Assembly (NCBI GenBank): GCA_035288785.1
Contig: DATDZF010000100.1
Coordinates: 1-19,099, forward strand
Source of the DNA: JACRGC01 sp035288785
Lineage (GTDB): Archaea > Micrarchaeota > Micrarchaeia > Norongarragalinales > SBBD01
DNA length: 19,099 bases
Direction: 5' to 3'
Shown: one piece after another, positions 1-6,817 of the stretch
How positions within the stretch are numbered: position 1 is the stretch's first letter
How the letters are laid out: every line of letters begins with the position of its first letter
The notes under the pieces: model-generated
The model's database searches: none
Seen by the model: the letters and a program-made list of their open reading frames with translations, nothing else
Told to the model about the DNA's origin: nothing
Position numbers and translations under genes: made by a program

Positions 1-95
1 TCTTATTTTGATTCGCGAATCAAATTTGCTTTCTTTCCAGCGGAGCCATCGCCGCTTTCTTTCTCGAAAGAAAGGGGCAAGGCATTGAAAAAAGT
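1..95 (-). repeat. Hairpin-rich repeat family 1, copy i (may extend left of the window)
   Basis: Read on the minus strand this begins TGCCTTGCCCCTTTCTTT and continues through an 8-bp hairpin (55-62 with 67-74), a GCGG/CCGC hairpin and an 18-bp perfect palindrome (7-24, centre GATTCGCGAATC). The same order of blocks recurs at 4121-4199 inside the tRNA-Leu intron and at 15508-15564 inside the T-loop intron of tRNA-Gly. All three share the TGCCTTGCCCC start, the pyrimidine/purine hairpin and the GGCG-TGGC-CCGC hairpin. Function is unknown; a small mobile or intron-derived element is likely. Confidence 0.7.
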
Positions 96-225
96 TTTCG
101 TTCCCCTCTTAATTTTTCCTGCGGATTTGCTTCGGGAGGGCTCCGCCCCCCTTGACCAGACTGGTTGTTTCCCCTCCTGATTTAGATTCGAAAAACAAAA
201 TTGCTTTCTTTGGCGGTGCAATTAT
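96..225 (-). other. Non-coding stretch, possible decayed or truncated tRNA
   Basis: I see no convincing gene here. On the minus strand there is a D-arm-like piece (ACCAGTCTGGTCAAG, about 147-161) resembling the 5' part of tRNA-Leu at 4297. At the junction with the repeat, the bases TTCAA precede TGCCTTGCC, just as TTCGA precedes it in the T-loop of tRNA-Gly. An anticodon arm with U33 cannot be drawn, so this may be a tRNA relic, or an intron-split tRNA whose 3' end lies outside the window. A second AAAGAAAGCAA/TTCG motif at about 185-212 echoes the repeat. Confidence 0.25.
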
Positions 226-1107
226 CTAATTCTTACCGTTGTTATTTTCCTTCATGACCGCAAGGAGCGTTCCTAGGGCGATCATGGCGGCGCCTATAAT
301 CTTTATGCTGCTAAGGGTTTCCCCAAGAACGATCCATGTTGCAATGAAGCCGAATATTATTGAAAGCAACTGTGCAGGGATTGCTGCTTTCCAGATCCCG
401 AGCCTTTCAATTGCATTGTTATAGGCAACTACTCCGAAAACATAGGTGGAAATTGCGAATATGCCGATGTTGCCGTACTGTGCTGCAGGGATGGTAATTG
501 GCGTTTTAAGGAATAGCGCTGCGGCCCCAAGGAACGGGAGGGCGACCCATGCCCTAATGGATGCAATTGCCGCAGGCTGCAGCGTCCCGGAGAGCTTCCT
601 CACGATTACAACGTAGCTCGCCCAGAAGACCGTTGCCAGGATAATCAGCAAGTCGCCAAGATTCACCCCCGTGAACTTGAGCTCCGTTGCGAATAAGAAT
701 ACCCCCAAAAAGCCGATGATGATGCCTGTTATCTGCTTTAGGGTGATCGCCTCCTTGTAAATCAGGACGCCGAAAATTGTAGCGAAGAAAATCTCAGTCC
801 GCAGCAGGAAAAGAAGGTTAAGGGCGCTTGTCATTGTGAGCCCATATAGGCTAAGGAGGCTTGGGATCGCATGCCCGAATATCCCAAGGCAAAGGTAGAG
901 GTCGCCATTCTTGGATGTTAGCCCGGTGAAGTGCTTGGGGTTGAGCAACGCGTACAGCCCAAAAATTACTGCGGCGATTGCGGTCACAAGAAATGAAAGC
1001 AAAACCGGATCCGTTTGGCTGGCGGCAATTTTTGCATACGGATTGCTTGCACCGAAGAAAAATGCGGCAATGATCGCTGCCCCAAGGCCAAGGGTTGTCT
1101 TATCCAT
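226..1107 (-). CDS. EamA/DMT-superfamily transporter
   Basis: About 293 residues and almost wholly hydrophobic, with an internal duplication typical of the drug/metabolite transporter (EamA, ten-helix) family. The N-terminal helix carries GASNPYAKIA, and each half ends in a helix with a G-rich pattern (GIIIGFLGVFLF near 140; GAAMIALGTLL near 280). It should be a secondary transporter of small metabolites in the cytoplasmic membrane; the substrate cannot be read from sequence. I prefer the ATG at 1107. A GTG at 1116 would overlap the stop of the upstream surface-protein gene by 4 bases, and that GTGA may instead serve as ribosome-binding sequence. Tight spacing suggests co-transcription with the surface protein. 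Confidence 0.88.
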   Translation of the reverse strand: MDKTTLGLGAAIIAAFFFGASNPYAKIAASQTDPVLLSFLVTAIAAVIFGLYALLNPKHFTGLTSKNGDLYLCLGIFGHAIPSLLSLYGLTMTSALNLLFLLRTEIFFATIFGVLIYKEAITLKQITGIIIGFLGVFLFATELKFTGVNLGDLLIILATVFWASYVVIVRKLSGTLQPAAIASIRAWVALPFLGAAALFLKTPITIPAAQYGNIGIFAISTYVFGVVAYNNAIERLGIWKAAIPAQLLSIIFGFIATWIVLGETLSSIKIIGAAMIALGTLLAVMKENNNGKN

Positions 1108-1112
1108 TCGCT

Positions 1113-3155
1113 TCACGGATTGGTAGATGAAGGTGCACTGCTATTGCTCTTATTCTCGCCTTGGGGGTTTTTAACTCCTTCACCGGACTGGCCACCTTCC
1201 ACGGCCGGTTTTGCGGGCTTTCTGATTCCCGCCTTTGCCTCGAATTCGGCTATCCTGGTGTCCACTTCCGTGAGTTCCTTTTGCTTTTGGACCATGGCCA
1301 TATTGAATGTGGAGTAATCGATGTCCCTTTTCAAGTAGTGGAACTTCAGTACATCCATGTCCTCGAGTATTTTCCGTTTCTGGCCATGGAGCACCTCGTT
1401 GCGCTTTTGTTCCTTTTCGAATTTTGAGAGCAAGTGGTAAAGAGCGTATGCCGCAAGCATCATGCCAATGAACGTGCCGGCATAGAACAATATCTCGTTG
1501 CGCTTCTTTGTCACGGTCAGGGGCACGAGGCTCGCCTTTTTCCCAATCGGGAGGATCAGGGTTTGGAGGCCCGACTCATTCATGTCGTTCCTCAGTTCGA
1601 TTGTGTATTTTTCCGCCAGCATTTTAGGGAATTTGGGGGCGATCTCGCATCTGAACCGTGAAAAATTGCTGCCGTAATTCGCACTGCAAATGCATTCCGC
1701 GCCATTAGAGCCGCGCTTGGTACTGCGATCCTCTGGGGGGATGTAGCACTTTGGGATCCTTAATGGGTACTTGCTGTCGGTTGTGCCGATTATGAGCACC
1801 CTTCCATTCTCGCGGATAAGGTCTGGCGGGTCGAATTCCGCCCTTGTGACATTGATGCGATTGAAGATATCTCGGTCAGGCGCGTTCAGAATTTCAATCA
1901 AGGTTTCGTTTTCGACCTTGTCCAGAAGGCCGGTGTCATCCGATTCCAAGGGAATCTCAACTACCTTCTTTTGTCCAACGGACGGACTGACTGATGGCCT
2001 GGCAGTGGCAGTGATTGTTGCAAATCCGCCCCCGCCGCTATCCCCTCCGCCGCTTATGGGCACCGGTGGGTGGGTTGCAGAAGGGGCAGGGATGCAGGGG
2101 CTCGAATCCGTGCTCCAAACATAGCTTCCGGCCTCAAGGACGCAGTAATATTTGATCCCGCCACAGGTAACCGCATCGCTGGAGGGGCTTTTGCACTTGC
2201 TTTCAGCAGTGCATTCCATCTTCGCATAGCTGCAGGTGCCCTTGGCATAATTTTGGCCGCAGCCATTGCAAGTGCCGCTTATGCTAAGGCTTTTTCGCGT
2301 TGGATCATTGCAGATTTCTGCGCACCTCCCCGAAACGGGCCTTGTTAGGCATCCTGAGGCATCGCTGCAGCCTGCCTCGCAGCAGCCCTCCGCAGCCCCG
2401 CAGGTAACGGTTTCCTGCACCTCGCAGATTCCCGAATTTTCATTGCGGTAGAATTTCCTGTAAGAGGTTGCGGTGCCTGCGGTTTCGCATTTGTTGTTGA
2501 CGGCGCACATGTTTGCTGGGGTGAACGAAGAGGTTTCTGACCTTGCGCATCCAGCTAAATTGCAGCTCGTTGCGAAATAGTAATATGCCTTTCCCTCCTG
2601 AAGGTTCGACAATTTGACCGAATGTGCGGTTACCTGTTGTGCGCTCCCAATGCTCGAGTTTTCGGTTATCCAGTAAGTAACGCTGGAATTGGACGGCTGA
2701 TTCGTCTTCCAGACGATCATGGCGGATGTGGAAGTCGTGTTTTCCACCGCCAGGCTGGATATTGAAGGCGGCAAGGGTGCCTCGGCAACAGTCACTTGGG
2801 CAATGTTATCGCAACCGATCTGCTCTCCATCCGTAGTGTTGATGGTGCCTGCTGGATGGTATTCCCCAGAGGAATTGTAGGTGCAGCTGAAATTGAATAG
2901 CATATGCGTCTCATCTGCCTGCAAATCCCCGCGTGCAATTGAGCGGACTATATTATTGCCGCAATTGACGGATAAGTTTTCGACCGAGCTGTTCGGATCG
3001 GCTAGTGCGACGGTGACATTGATTTCAAAACCTGCGACTGCCTGGTATTCGTAGGGGGAAAAATTGCATTCCGGCCCTGTTTCGTTAGCTCCGGGAAGGG
3101 AAATTGAAAGGAACATGGCGATTATGGCTATTAGTGGCTTGAATTTCCAGTTCAT
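1113..3155 (-). CDS. Large secreted/membrane-anchored surface protein with FnIII-like and Cys-rich regions
   Basis: The protein has 680 residues. A signal peptide covers residues 1-22 and is followed by an Asn/Ser/Thr-rich ectodomain with many N-x-S/T sequons. Residues about 129-213 look like a fibronectin type III module (ending in an EGKAYYYFATSC-type strand). Residues 217-355 hold about 24 cysteines and are probably disulfide-bonded; 356-395 is a Gly/Pro/Ser linker. A single transmembrane helix lies at about 554-577, followed by a charged coiled coil (578-645, SHOCT-like pattern LKRDIDYSTF) and a disordered tail in the cytoplasm. This architecture fits a cell-envelope adhesin or sensor anchored by its C terminus. 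Expression is probably leaderless from a TATA box at 3175-3184. No specific family was recognised and its function is unknown. Confidence 0.8.
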   Translation of the reverse strand: MNWKFKPLIAIIAMFLSISLPGANETGPECNFSPYEYQAVAGFEINVTVALADPNSSVENLSVNCGNNIVRSIARGDLQADETHMLFNFSCTYNSSGEYHPAGTINTTDGEQIGCDNIAQVTVAEAPLPPSISSLAVENTTSTSAMIVWKTNQPSNSSVTYWITENSSIGSAQQVTAHSVKLSNLQEGKAYYYFATSCNLAGCARSETSSFTPANMCAVNNKCETAGTATSYRKFYRNENSGICEVQETVTCGAAEGCCEAGCSDASGCLTRPVSGRCAEICNDPTRKSLSISGTCNGCGQNYAKGTCSYAKMECTAESKCKSPSSDAVTCGGIKYYCVLEAGSYVWSTDSSPCIPAPSATHPPVPISGGGDSGGGGFATITATARPSVSPSVGQKKVVEIPLESDDTGLLDKVENETLIEILNAPDRDIFNRINVTRAEFDPPDLIRENGRVLIIGTTDSKYPLRIPKCYIPPEDRSTKRGSNGAECICSANYGSNFSRFRCEIAPKFPKMLAEKYTIELRNDMNESGLQTLILPIGKKASLVPLTVTKKRNEILFYAGTFIGMMLAAYALYHLLSKFEKEQKRNEVLHGQKRKILEDMDVLKFHYLKRDIDYSTFNMAMVQKQKELTEVDTRIAEFEAKAGIRKPAKPAVEGGQSGEGVKNPQGENKSNSSAPSSTNP

Positions 3156-3173
3156 GGAAAACAGTATGCGCTA

Positions 3174-3184
3174 GTCATATAAAA
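3174..3184 (-). promoter_or_regulatory. TATA box of the surface-protein gene
   Basis: The minus strand reads TTTTTATATG 20-29 bases before the ATG at 3155, the spacing of an archaeal TATA box for a leaderless mRNA. Confidence 0.6.
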
Positions 3185-3207
3185 ACAATTGGAGGGATGG
3201 GACTTAT

Positions 3208-3504
3208 TCACCTTCCCTTGATCAAACCCTTCCTTTGGAGCTGCTCAACCTGGGGCCGTATGTACCTGTAGGTTATATCGCCCCGAGTATCGCCCTCGAC
3301 GCTCCAGGGCATTATGAGCACCACATCGTTTGGCTTCACCCAAACGCGCATCTTGATTTTTCCAGGGATCCTGCACAGCCGTTCCTTGCCATCGGCGCAT
3401 TCGACGGTCATCCTCGATCCTCCGTGCATCTCCTTGACTATCCCGAAAATTTCGCCCTTCCTTGGAAGGCGCAGGTGTATTTCCCCAGGCGGTGAACTGT
3501 CCAT
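3208..3504 (-). CDS. eif1A: Translation initiation factor aIF1A
   Basis: This 98-residue protein is a single S1/OB-fold domain with the hallmark aIF1A/eIF1A sequence: RLPRKGEIFGIVKEMHGG, then RLCRIPGKIKMRVWVK and a C-terminal helix (QVEQLQRKG). It binds the A site of the small ribosomal subunit and promotes scanning and initiator-tRNA placement with aIF1 and aIF2. ATG 3504 is preferred over GTG 3513 because the TATA box (CAATATAAAA, 3520-3530) then lies 17-26 bases upstream, as for a leaderless transcript. It lies just downstream of aIF2beta on the same strand, so two initiation factors are neighbours. Confidence 0.95.
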   Translation of the reverse strand: MDSSPPGEIHLRLPRKGEIFGIVKEMHGGSRMTVECADGKERLCRIPGKIKMRVWVKPNDVVLIMPWSVEGDTRGDITYRYIRPQVEQLQRKGLIKGR

Positions 3505-3519
3505 ATTTACCACTTATTT

Positions 3520-3530
3520 TTTTTATATTG
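3520..3530 (-). promoter_or_regulatory. TATA box of aIF1A
   Basis: The minus strand reads CCAATATAAAAAAA. The same CCAATATAAAA occurs upstream of eL40 (about 4663-4673), suggesting a preferred TATA consensus in this genome. Confidence 0.6.
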
Positions 3531-3595
3531 GAGGATTTCGAAGGGTTATTCCGGAGAGCAACTCCTGCAACCGCTCCGAAGCATCCCCCTATTTT

Positions 3596-4000
3596 TTATT
3601 CCATAATCGTGCTTTTTGCTCCGCATGCTTCGCATATGAGGTTCTTTGGCCCACGCCCATGGTGCTCGATGTGCGTATCTGGCTTCTTGCATTCCTTGCA
3701 GAGCACATGTGTTTGGGTATATAGCGCAATCTTCTCGTTGATTAGCCTTATGTTGATCTTGCCGTGCAGCAAAAGGCCGGCCTGGTCCCGTTTTCCTGGG
3801 ATCGCAAGCTCCTTGAATAGGAATTTTGATACCTCCTCGGGAGTCCTCCTGATCTTGGAGCAGATCGCATCGAAGTTGCGGATGAACGTCTTGGTCCCCT
3901 GCATCACTACGTCCGCAACTGGTATCTCGAAGCGCTCAGAGCTATCCTGTTTCTTTGGAAGGGTGGCGTAGACCCTTTCAAGCATCTTCTCGTATTCCAT
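3596..4000 (-). CDS. eif2B: Translation initiation factor aIF2 subunit beta
   Basis: This 134-residue protein has the normal length for archaeal aIF2beta. An N-terminal helix is followed by the alpha-beta core (GTKTFIRNF, then RRTPEEVSKFLFKELA) and a C-terminal zinc ribbon with Cys101-x2-Cys104 and Cys123-x2-Cys126. It is part of the heterotrimeric aIF2 that delivers initiator Met-tRNA to the ribosome. The reading frame is open further upstream, but that extension runs into the tRNA-Leu gene and is not coding. ATG 4000 follows a TTTTTTAAG box at about 4036-4045. Confidence 0.95.
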   Translation of the reverse strand: MEYEKMLERVYATLPKKQDSSERFEIPVADVVMQGTKTFIRNFDAICSKIRRTPEEVSKFLFKELAIPGKRDQAGLLLHGKINIRLINEKIALYTQTHVLCKECKKPDTHIEHHGRGPKNLICEACGAKSTIME

Positions 4001-4118
4001 AATCCCACATCTAAAGGAGTAATTTTGGGCTTTGGGCTTAAAAAACCCCTCCGAACCATCATTAAAAGGAGTATGCAGGGGGAGGGATTTGAACCCACGA
4101 AGCTCTACAGCACGGGAT

Positions 4119-4257
4119 CTCCTTGCCTTGCCCCCTTCTTTCAAAAGAAGGTGGCGATGGCGCCGCCGCCAAGAAACGATTTGATTTGCGAATCAAAACA
4201 TGGCCTGCAGCAATCTCTTTTCTCCTAAAGGTCTTTTCTTCCAAAGAAAAGAGCTTT
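4119..4257 (-). other. Intron of tRNA-Leu(UAA) carrying a family 1 repeat
   Basis: The boundaries are inferred from anticodon-loop completion (37/38). The intron is much longer than the usual 15-30 bases. Near its 5' side it has a 9-bp hairpin (TCTTTTCTT/AAGAAAAGA). Most of the remainder is a family 1 repeat in the orientation opposite to the tRNA. The bulge-helix-bulge pairing was not verified. Confidence 0.8.
4121..4199 (+). repeat. Hairpin-rich repeat family 1, copy ii
   Basis: On the plus strand this contains TTGCCTTGCCCCCTTCTTT, a pairing AGAAGG, a GGCGATGGCGCCGCC block and the near-palindrome TTTGATTTGCGAATCAAA at 4180-4197. That is the same block order as at 1-95 (minus strand). It is embedded in the tRNA-Leu intron. 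Confidence 0.75.
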
Positions 4258-4350
4258 CTTAAGTCCCGCCCATTTGACCAGGCTCTGGAACCCCTGCAAA
4301 GTTCAGCTTAATGCAAAGCTTAAGCTAAATGATAAATGAAAAAAGTAATT

Positions 4351-4444
4351 AAAGGGGTAGAGGTGACATCCAAACCTGTTTTGGATGTTAGTAGAGCGAA
4401 GCTCTACGCGACACGAGTAGGGGATTTAATCCCCTATAGGTGTC
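4351..4444 (+). repeat. Structured repeat family 2, copy A (long form)
   Basis: The outer pair GACAC (4410-4414)/GTGTC (4440-4444) encloses GGGGAT/ATCCCC. The common AAGGGGTAGAGG start precedes it. Between the two lie a 9-bp hairpin (4366-4374/4380-4388) and a 7-bp hairpin (GTAGAGC/GCTCTAC, 4391-4407) that the other copies lack. The motif CGACACGAGTAGGGG and the TATAGGTGTCAT end match copies B and C. The copy ends two bases from the eL40 stop codon. No flanking duplication was found here. Confidence 0.7.
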
Positions 4445-4446
4445 AT

Positions 4447-4608
4447 TTACTTGCCGCCCTTTGCCTCCTTTTTCTTCTGCCTTTTGGGCCGTAAGTTGGG
4501 GTAGTTGCACTTCCGGCAGCGCTCCGAGCCCATCGCGTTGCGCGCCTTGCACTTCCTGCAGATCAATATGCTCATGATGGCCTTGTCGGCTATTGGAAAC
4601 TTGCCCAT
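4447..4608 (-). CDS. rpl40e: Large-subunit ribosomal protein eL40
   Basis: This 53-residue, very basic protein begins MGKFPIADKA and has a zinc ribbon with Cys17-x2-Cys20 and Cys31-x2-Cys34 (CRKC pairs around KARNAMGSER), then a Lys/Arg-rich tail. Size and motif match archaeal eL40. In eukaryotes eL40 is made as a fusion behind ubiquitin; here it stands alone, about 5-6 kb from a ubiquitin-like locus. A TATA box (CCAATATAAAA, about 4663-4673) and an AAGGTG ribosome-binding site lie upstream of ATG 4608. A family 2 repeat abuts the stop codon. Confidence 0.93.
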   Translation of the reverse strand: MGKFPIADKAIMSILICRKCKARNAMGSERCRKCNYPNLRPKRQKKKEAKGGK

Positions 4609-4766
4609 GTAAACTAACACCTTGAATTTAGCAAAATTCGAGAGTATTCCTATGCCGAAGCGGTTTTATATTGGTTTTGATCCCCCCTTTGGCGGCATAT
4701 TAGTAGGTAATTTAAAGTATAGTTTATCTAAATCTTCCCTACTTCTTACGGGCTTTTTGCCCTTAT

Positions 4767-4838
4767 GCCTCCGTAGCTCAGGAGTAGAGCGTTTCCTTGG
4801 TAAGGAAAAGGTCGCGAGTGCGAATCTCGCCGGGGGCT
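4767..4838 (+). tRNA. tRNA-Thr(GGU)
   Basis: This is a 72-base cloverleaf without an intron. The acceptor is GCCUCCG/CGGGGGC with discriminator U73, the D arm GCUC/GAGC, and the anticodon stem UUUCC/GGAAA around UUGGUAA (anticodon GGU). The T stem GCGAG/CUCGC is complete, but the T loop reads UGCGAAU, so position 55 is G instead of the near-universal U (pseudouridine). A TTTAAAGTATA box lies at about 4711-4721. No CCA is encoded. Confidence 0.93.
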
Positions 4839-4859
4839 TTGCATTTCTTTGGAGGGGGT

Positions 4860-4992
4860 TTGCTTCCAAGGGTATCGTGAAGGGGTCCTTCGCGATGAGT
4901 TGAGCTTGCTCAACGAAAGCAGGGGGAACTGCGAGGTGCCCCCTAAGACGCTTGGCGAATCCCGCCAGGGATTTGCTTTTATTTGGTGAGTT
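4860..4992 (+). ncRNA. Candidate structured RNA downstream of tRNA-Thr
   Basis: There is no coding potential here, but the pairing is dense. A closing stem CCAAG (4866-4870)/CTTGG (4951-4955) encloses a 9-bp hairpin TCGTGAAGG/CCTTCGCGA (4875-4895), a hairpin GTTGAGC/GCTCAAC (4899-4914) and AGGGGG/CCCCCT (4921-4944). A GGCG/CGCC hairpin (4954-4966) and a T-rich tract (TTTGCTTTTATTT) follow and could end transcription. It may share a transcript with tRNA-Thr. It does not show the conserved boxes I would expect of RNase P or SRP RNA. The rest of 4839-5096 holds only the promoter of the next gene. Confidence 0.35.
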
Positions 4993-5064
4993 TCCATCCG
5001 CGACTATAACTGAATCCCTATTCTTTTGGAGCTTCTTTCGCTATTGCCGCCCTACGCCATATGG

Positions 5065-5072
5065 TTAAATAC
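5065..5072 (+). promoter_or_regulatory. TATA box deciding the start of the 5097 gene
   Basis: TTAAATAC is centred 28 bases before ATG 5097, as for a leaderless mRNA. It lies inside the open frame that begins at ATG 5061, which argues for the downstream start. Confidence 0.55.
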
Positions 5073-5096
5073 GTGAATCCTTATTCAAATTTCCAT

Positions 5097-5864
5097 ATGG
5101 CTGGAATTCCGACTCCCCGAACGCATGCCCAAATACGAAAAAGGCTAGCAAGGCAGGTACCTGGTTATTTTTTGGGGGTAGTCCCCTTGCGGCTTGAAAA
5201 AATAGGCAGGGCAAAGCATGCGATAAAACTTTCAAGCGGCCTTCCAAGGGGGTTTATACCTGGATTAGAGCAAGCATTCCGAGGGTATTTTCGGCAACTG
5301 CCTATCGCAAATTGGTCAACCAACGGGGGCGACCCGAAGGAGCTTCCAACCGAAATACCAGCGCTTCTTGAACAATACCTGGGAGCAAGCAAGGCAAAAG
5401 CGGAAGCATTGGCTGATTTTGATGGAAAAGCAGTGGCTTTGGCCAAATTGATCGGCAGAAGGCAAGTCGTCCACCTGATTGCAGCAAAAGCCCTTGCGGA
5501 CGCACCTGCGGCCTCATTTCCGGGAAGCTTTGCCACTAAGCCCGGAGAAAGGATTGCGGCTGCCCAAATGAGGATTCGCGCTGGGCGCGAGCGACTTTTG
5601 GAAAAAATAGTTGCAGATATTTACGCAGCTGATCCCTCACTTTCTGAACCATGCCGCGAATTATTGAAATCATTCGAGGCATTTGACCGCAGGCATTCGC
5701 AGGCCCATAGCGCCTACGATCATGTTACCAATGTGCTGGGCCGCCAATTTGGCATCGACCCCCGGCCTCTTGTCCATGTGACGGATGCGAACCACATCAT
5801 CGAAGGGATGCCGCCAAGGGAAGCTTACGCAGGCATGCGAAGGAGGCTGTTCCCAAGGGAATGA
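5097..5864 (+). CDS. Uncharacterised helical protein
   Basis: I do not recognise this 255-residue protein. It is soluble (no signal peptide or membrane helix), basic at the N terminus (PRTHAQIRKRLARQVPGYF) and mostly predicted alpha-helical. It has Ala/Leu-rich stretches and a His-containing C-terminal part (FDRRHSQAHSAYDHV near 212-226; HVTDANHIIEGMPPREAY near 230-247). ATG 5097 is chosen over ATG 5061 because of the TATA spacing. It is monocistronic, lying between tRNA-Thr and the VIT1-like transporter. Codon use looks ordinary. Confidence 0.75.
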   Translation: MAGIPTPRTHAQIRKRLARQVPGYFLGVVPLRLEKIGRAKHAIKLSSGLPRGFIPGLEQAFRGYFRQLPIANWSTNGGDPKELPTEIPALLEQYLGASKAKAEALADFDGKAVALAKLIGRRQVVHLIAAKALADAPAASFPGSFATKPGERIAAAQMRIRAGRERLLEKIVADIYAADPSLSEPCRELLKSFEAFDRRHSQAHSAYDHVTNVLGRQFGIDPRPLVHVTDANHIIEGMPPREAYAGMRRRLFPRE

Positions 5865-6002
5865 GGGCTTAATGGGCAAACTGAGGACAATATTCCAAGA
5901 TAAATAACCGGGAACCAGAAGTCCCCCCCAGGCGACTTTTCATTCTTTAGGCTTGTTTAAAAATTATCTTTAAATTCGTATCTATCGTTCTTATTTTGCC
6001 CC

Positions 6003-6770
6003 ATGGCCAATATCCGGGAAAAAAGTTCCCTCCAAAAAAGCAGGCGGCTAAAAGAGCACGAAAAGGAGCTTGCAAAGCGCAAGAAGAACGCACTCATCTC
6101 ATCCGTCATCCTTGGCGGGCAGGATGGGGTCGTGAATGTGCTTGGAGTGCTCCTTGCAGTTGCCAGTGCCACATACGATCCGCGCATTGTGATTATCGCC
6201 GGAGTTGCCGCCGCATTTACCGAGAGCGTTTCCATGCTGGCTGTTGCCTACACGAGTGCGCGCGCGCAGGAGGACTATTACCGTGCGGAGGAGGAGCGCG
6301 AGTTGAAGGAAATCGACGAGATGCCCGAAATAGAGCGGGAGGAAGTGACGAGAATTTACTACGAGAAGGGTTTCAGGGGAAGGCAGCTCGAGAGCATCGT
6401 CAACACAATCGCGAGCAACAAGGACATATGGAAGGAAGTCATGATGCGCGAGGAACTTGGGCTGGAAAAGGTGGATATTGGCTATGCGCGCAAGGCCGCC
6501 GGGATAGTTGGGATTTCCGTCGTTATTGGCTCGGTGTTTCCGCTTGTGCCCTTCCTAATTGCGCTTCCGCAGGTTGGCCTTCTCTCCGTTCAGACCGCCG
6601 CATGGCTTGCCGCAATCTCGAGCATTTCCGCGCTTTTCATTGCCGGCTTCATCAAGGCGAAGCTGACAACCGGCGTCCCTTGGAGATCTGGGCTTGAGAT
6701 GGCAGTTGTGGGAGGCATGGCCGCGCTACTTGGTTATGTCGTCGGATCGGTCCTTAGGGTAACGGTATGA
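6003..6770 (+). CDS. VIT1/CCC1-family metal (iron/manganese) transporter
   Basis: This 255-residue protein has five likely membrane helices. The first carries the family signature GGQDGVVNVLGVLLAVASA (residues about 38-56), followed by a second helix with AAFTESVSMLAVAY. A charged, Glu-rich cytoplasmic segment (about 88-150; EEERELKEIDEMPEIEREEV) corresponds to the metal-binding region between TM2 and TM3, followed by three C-terminal helices. Family members export Fe2+ or Mn2+ from the cytoplasm. The N terminus is unusually Lys/Glu-rich. A TTTAAATT box at 5969-5976 lies about 30 bases before ATG 6003. Confidence 0.9.
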   Translation: MANIREKSSLQKSRRLKEHEKELAKRKKNALISSVILGGQDGVVNVLGVLLAVASATYDPRIVIIAGVAAAFTESVSMLAVAYTSARAQEDYYRAEEERELKEIDEMPEIEREEVTRIYYEKGFRGRQLESIVNTIASNKDIWKEVMMREELGLEKVDIGYARKAAGIVGISVVIGSVFPLVPFLIALPQVGLLSVQTAAWLAAISSISALFIAGFIKAKLTTGVPWRSGLEMAVVGGMAALLGYVVGSVLRVTV

Positions 6771-6784
6771 TGTGGAATTACCCC

Positions 6785-6812
6785 GAGGGAAAACCGTAAA
6801 ATTTGTTCCCTC
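6785..6812. terminator. Inverted repeat after the VIT1-like gene
   Basis: A 7-bp stem GAGGGAA (6785-6791)/TTCCCTC (6806-6812) with an A/T-rich loop, 15 bases after the stop codon at 6770. It may be a transcription end shared with a possible small minus-strand gene. No clear poly-T follows directly, though TTTTTT occurs at about 6825-6830. Confidence 0.3.
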
Positions 6813-6817
6813 GCCCA

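Larger units (their letters stand above)
4074..4297 (-). tRNA. tRNA-Leu(UAA) with a 139-base intron
   Basis: Acceptor strands GCAGGGG (from 4297) and CCCCTGC pair perfectly, followed by discriminator A73 at 4074; no CCA is encoded. The anticodon stem CGGGA/UCCCG encloses the loop CUUAAGA, giving anticodon UAA. The intron (4119-4257) sits after base 37, the canonical archaeal position. A long variable arm, as expected for leucine, precedes the T arm (GTGGG-TTCAAAT-CCCTC, with one U-U mismatch at 50:64). The spliced tRNA would be 85 bases. aIF2beta follows 74 bases downstream on the same strand. Confidence 0.92.

Noticed and set aside
3..221. 72-residue open frame at the window start
   Set aside because: It lies in hairpin-rich repeat DNA and its sequence is low-complexity translation of the repeats.
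4001..4144. N-terminal extension of aIF2beta to an upstream ATG at 4144
   Set aside because: It runs through the tRNA-Leu gene, and the canonical aIF2beta start is at 4000 behind its own promoter.
4860..4992. RNase P or SRP RNA
   Set aside because: The conserved boxes expected of either RNA could not be found; only generic pairing is seen.
5996..6697. 233-residue open frame overlapping the VIT1-like gene
   Set aside because: A shadow frame: rich in Cys, Arg and Trp with no family pattern, while the other frame has a clear membrane-transporter signature.
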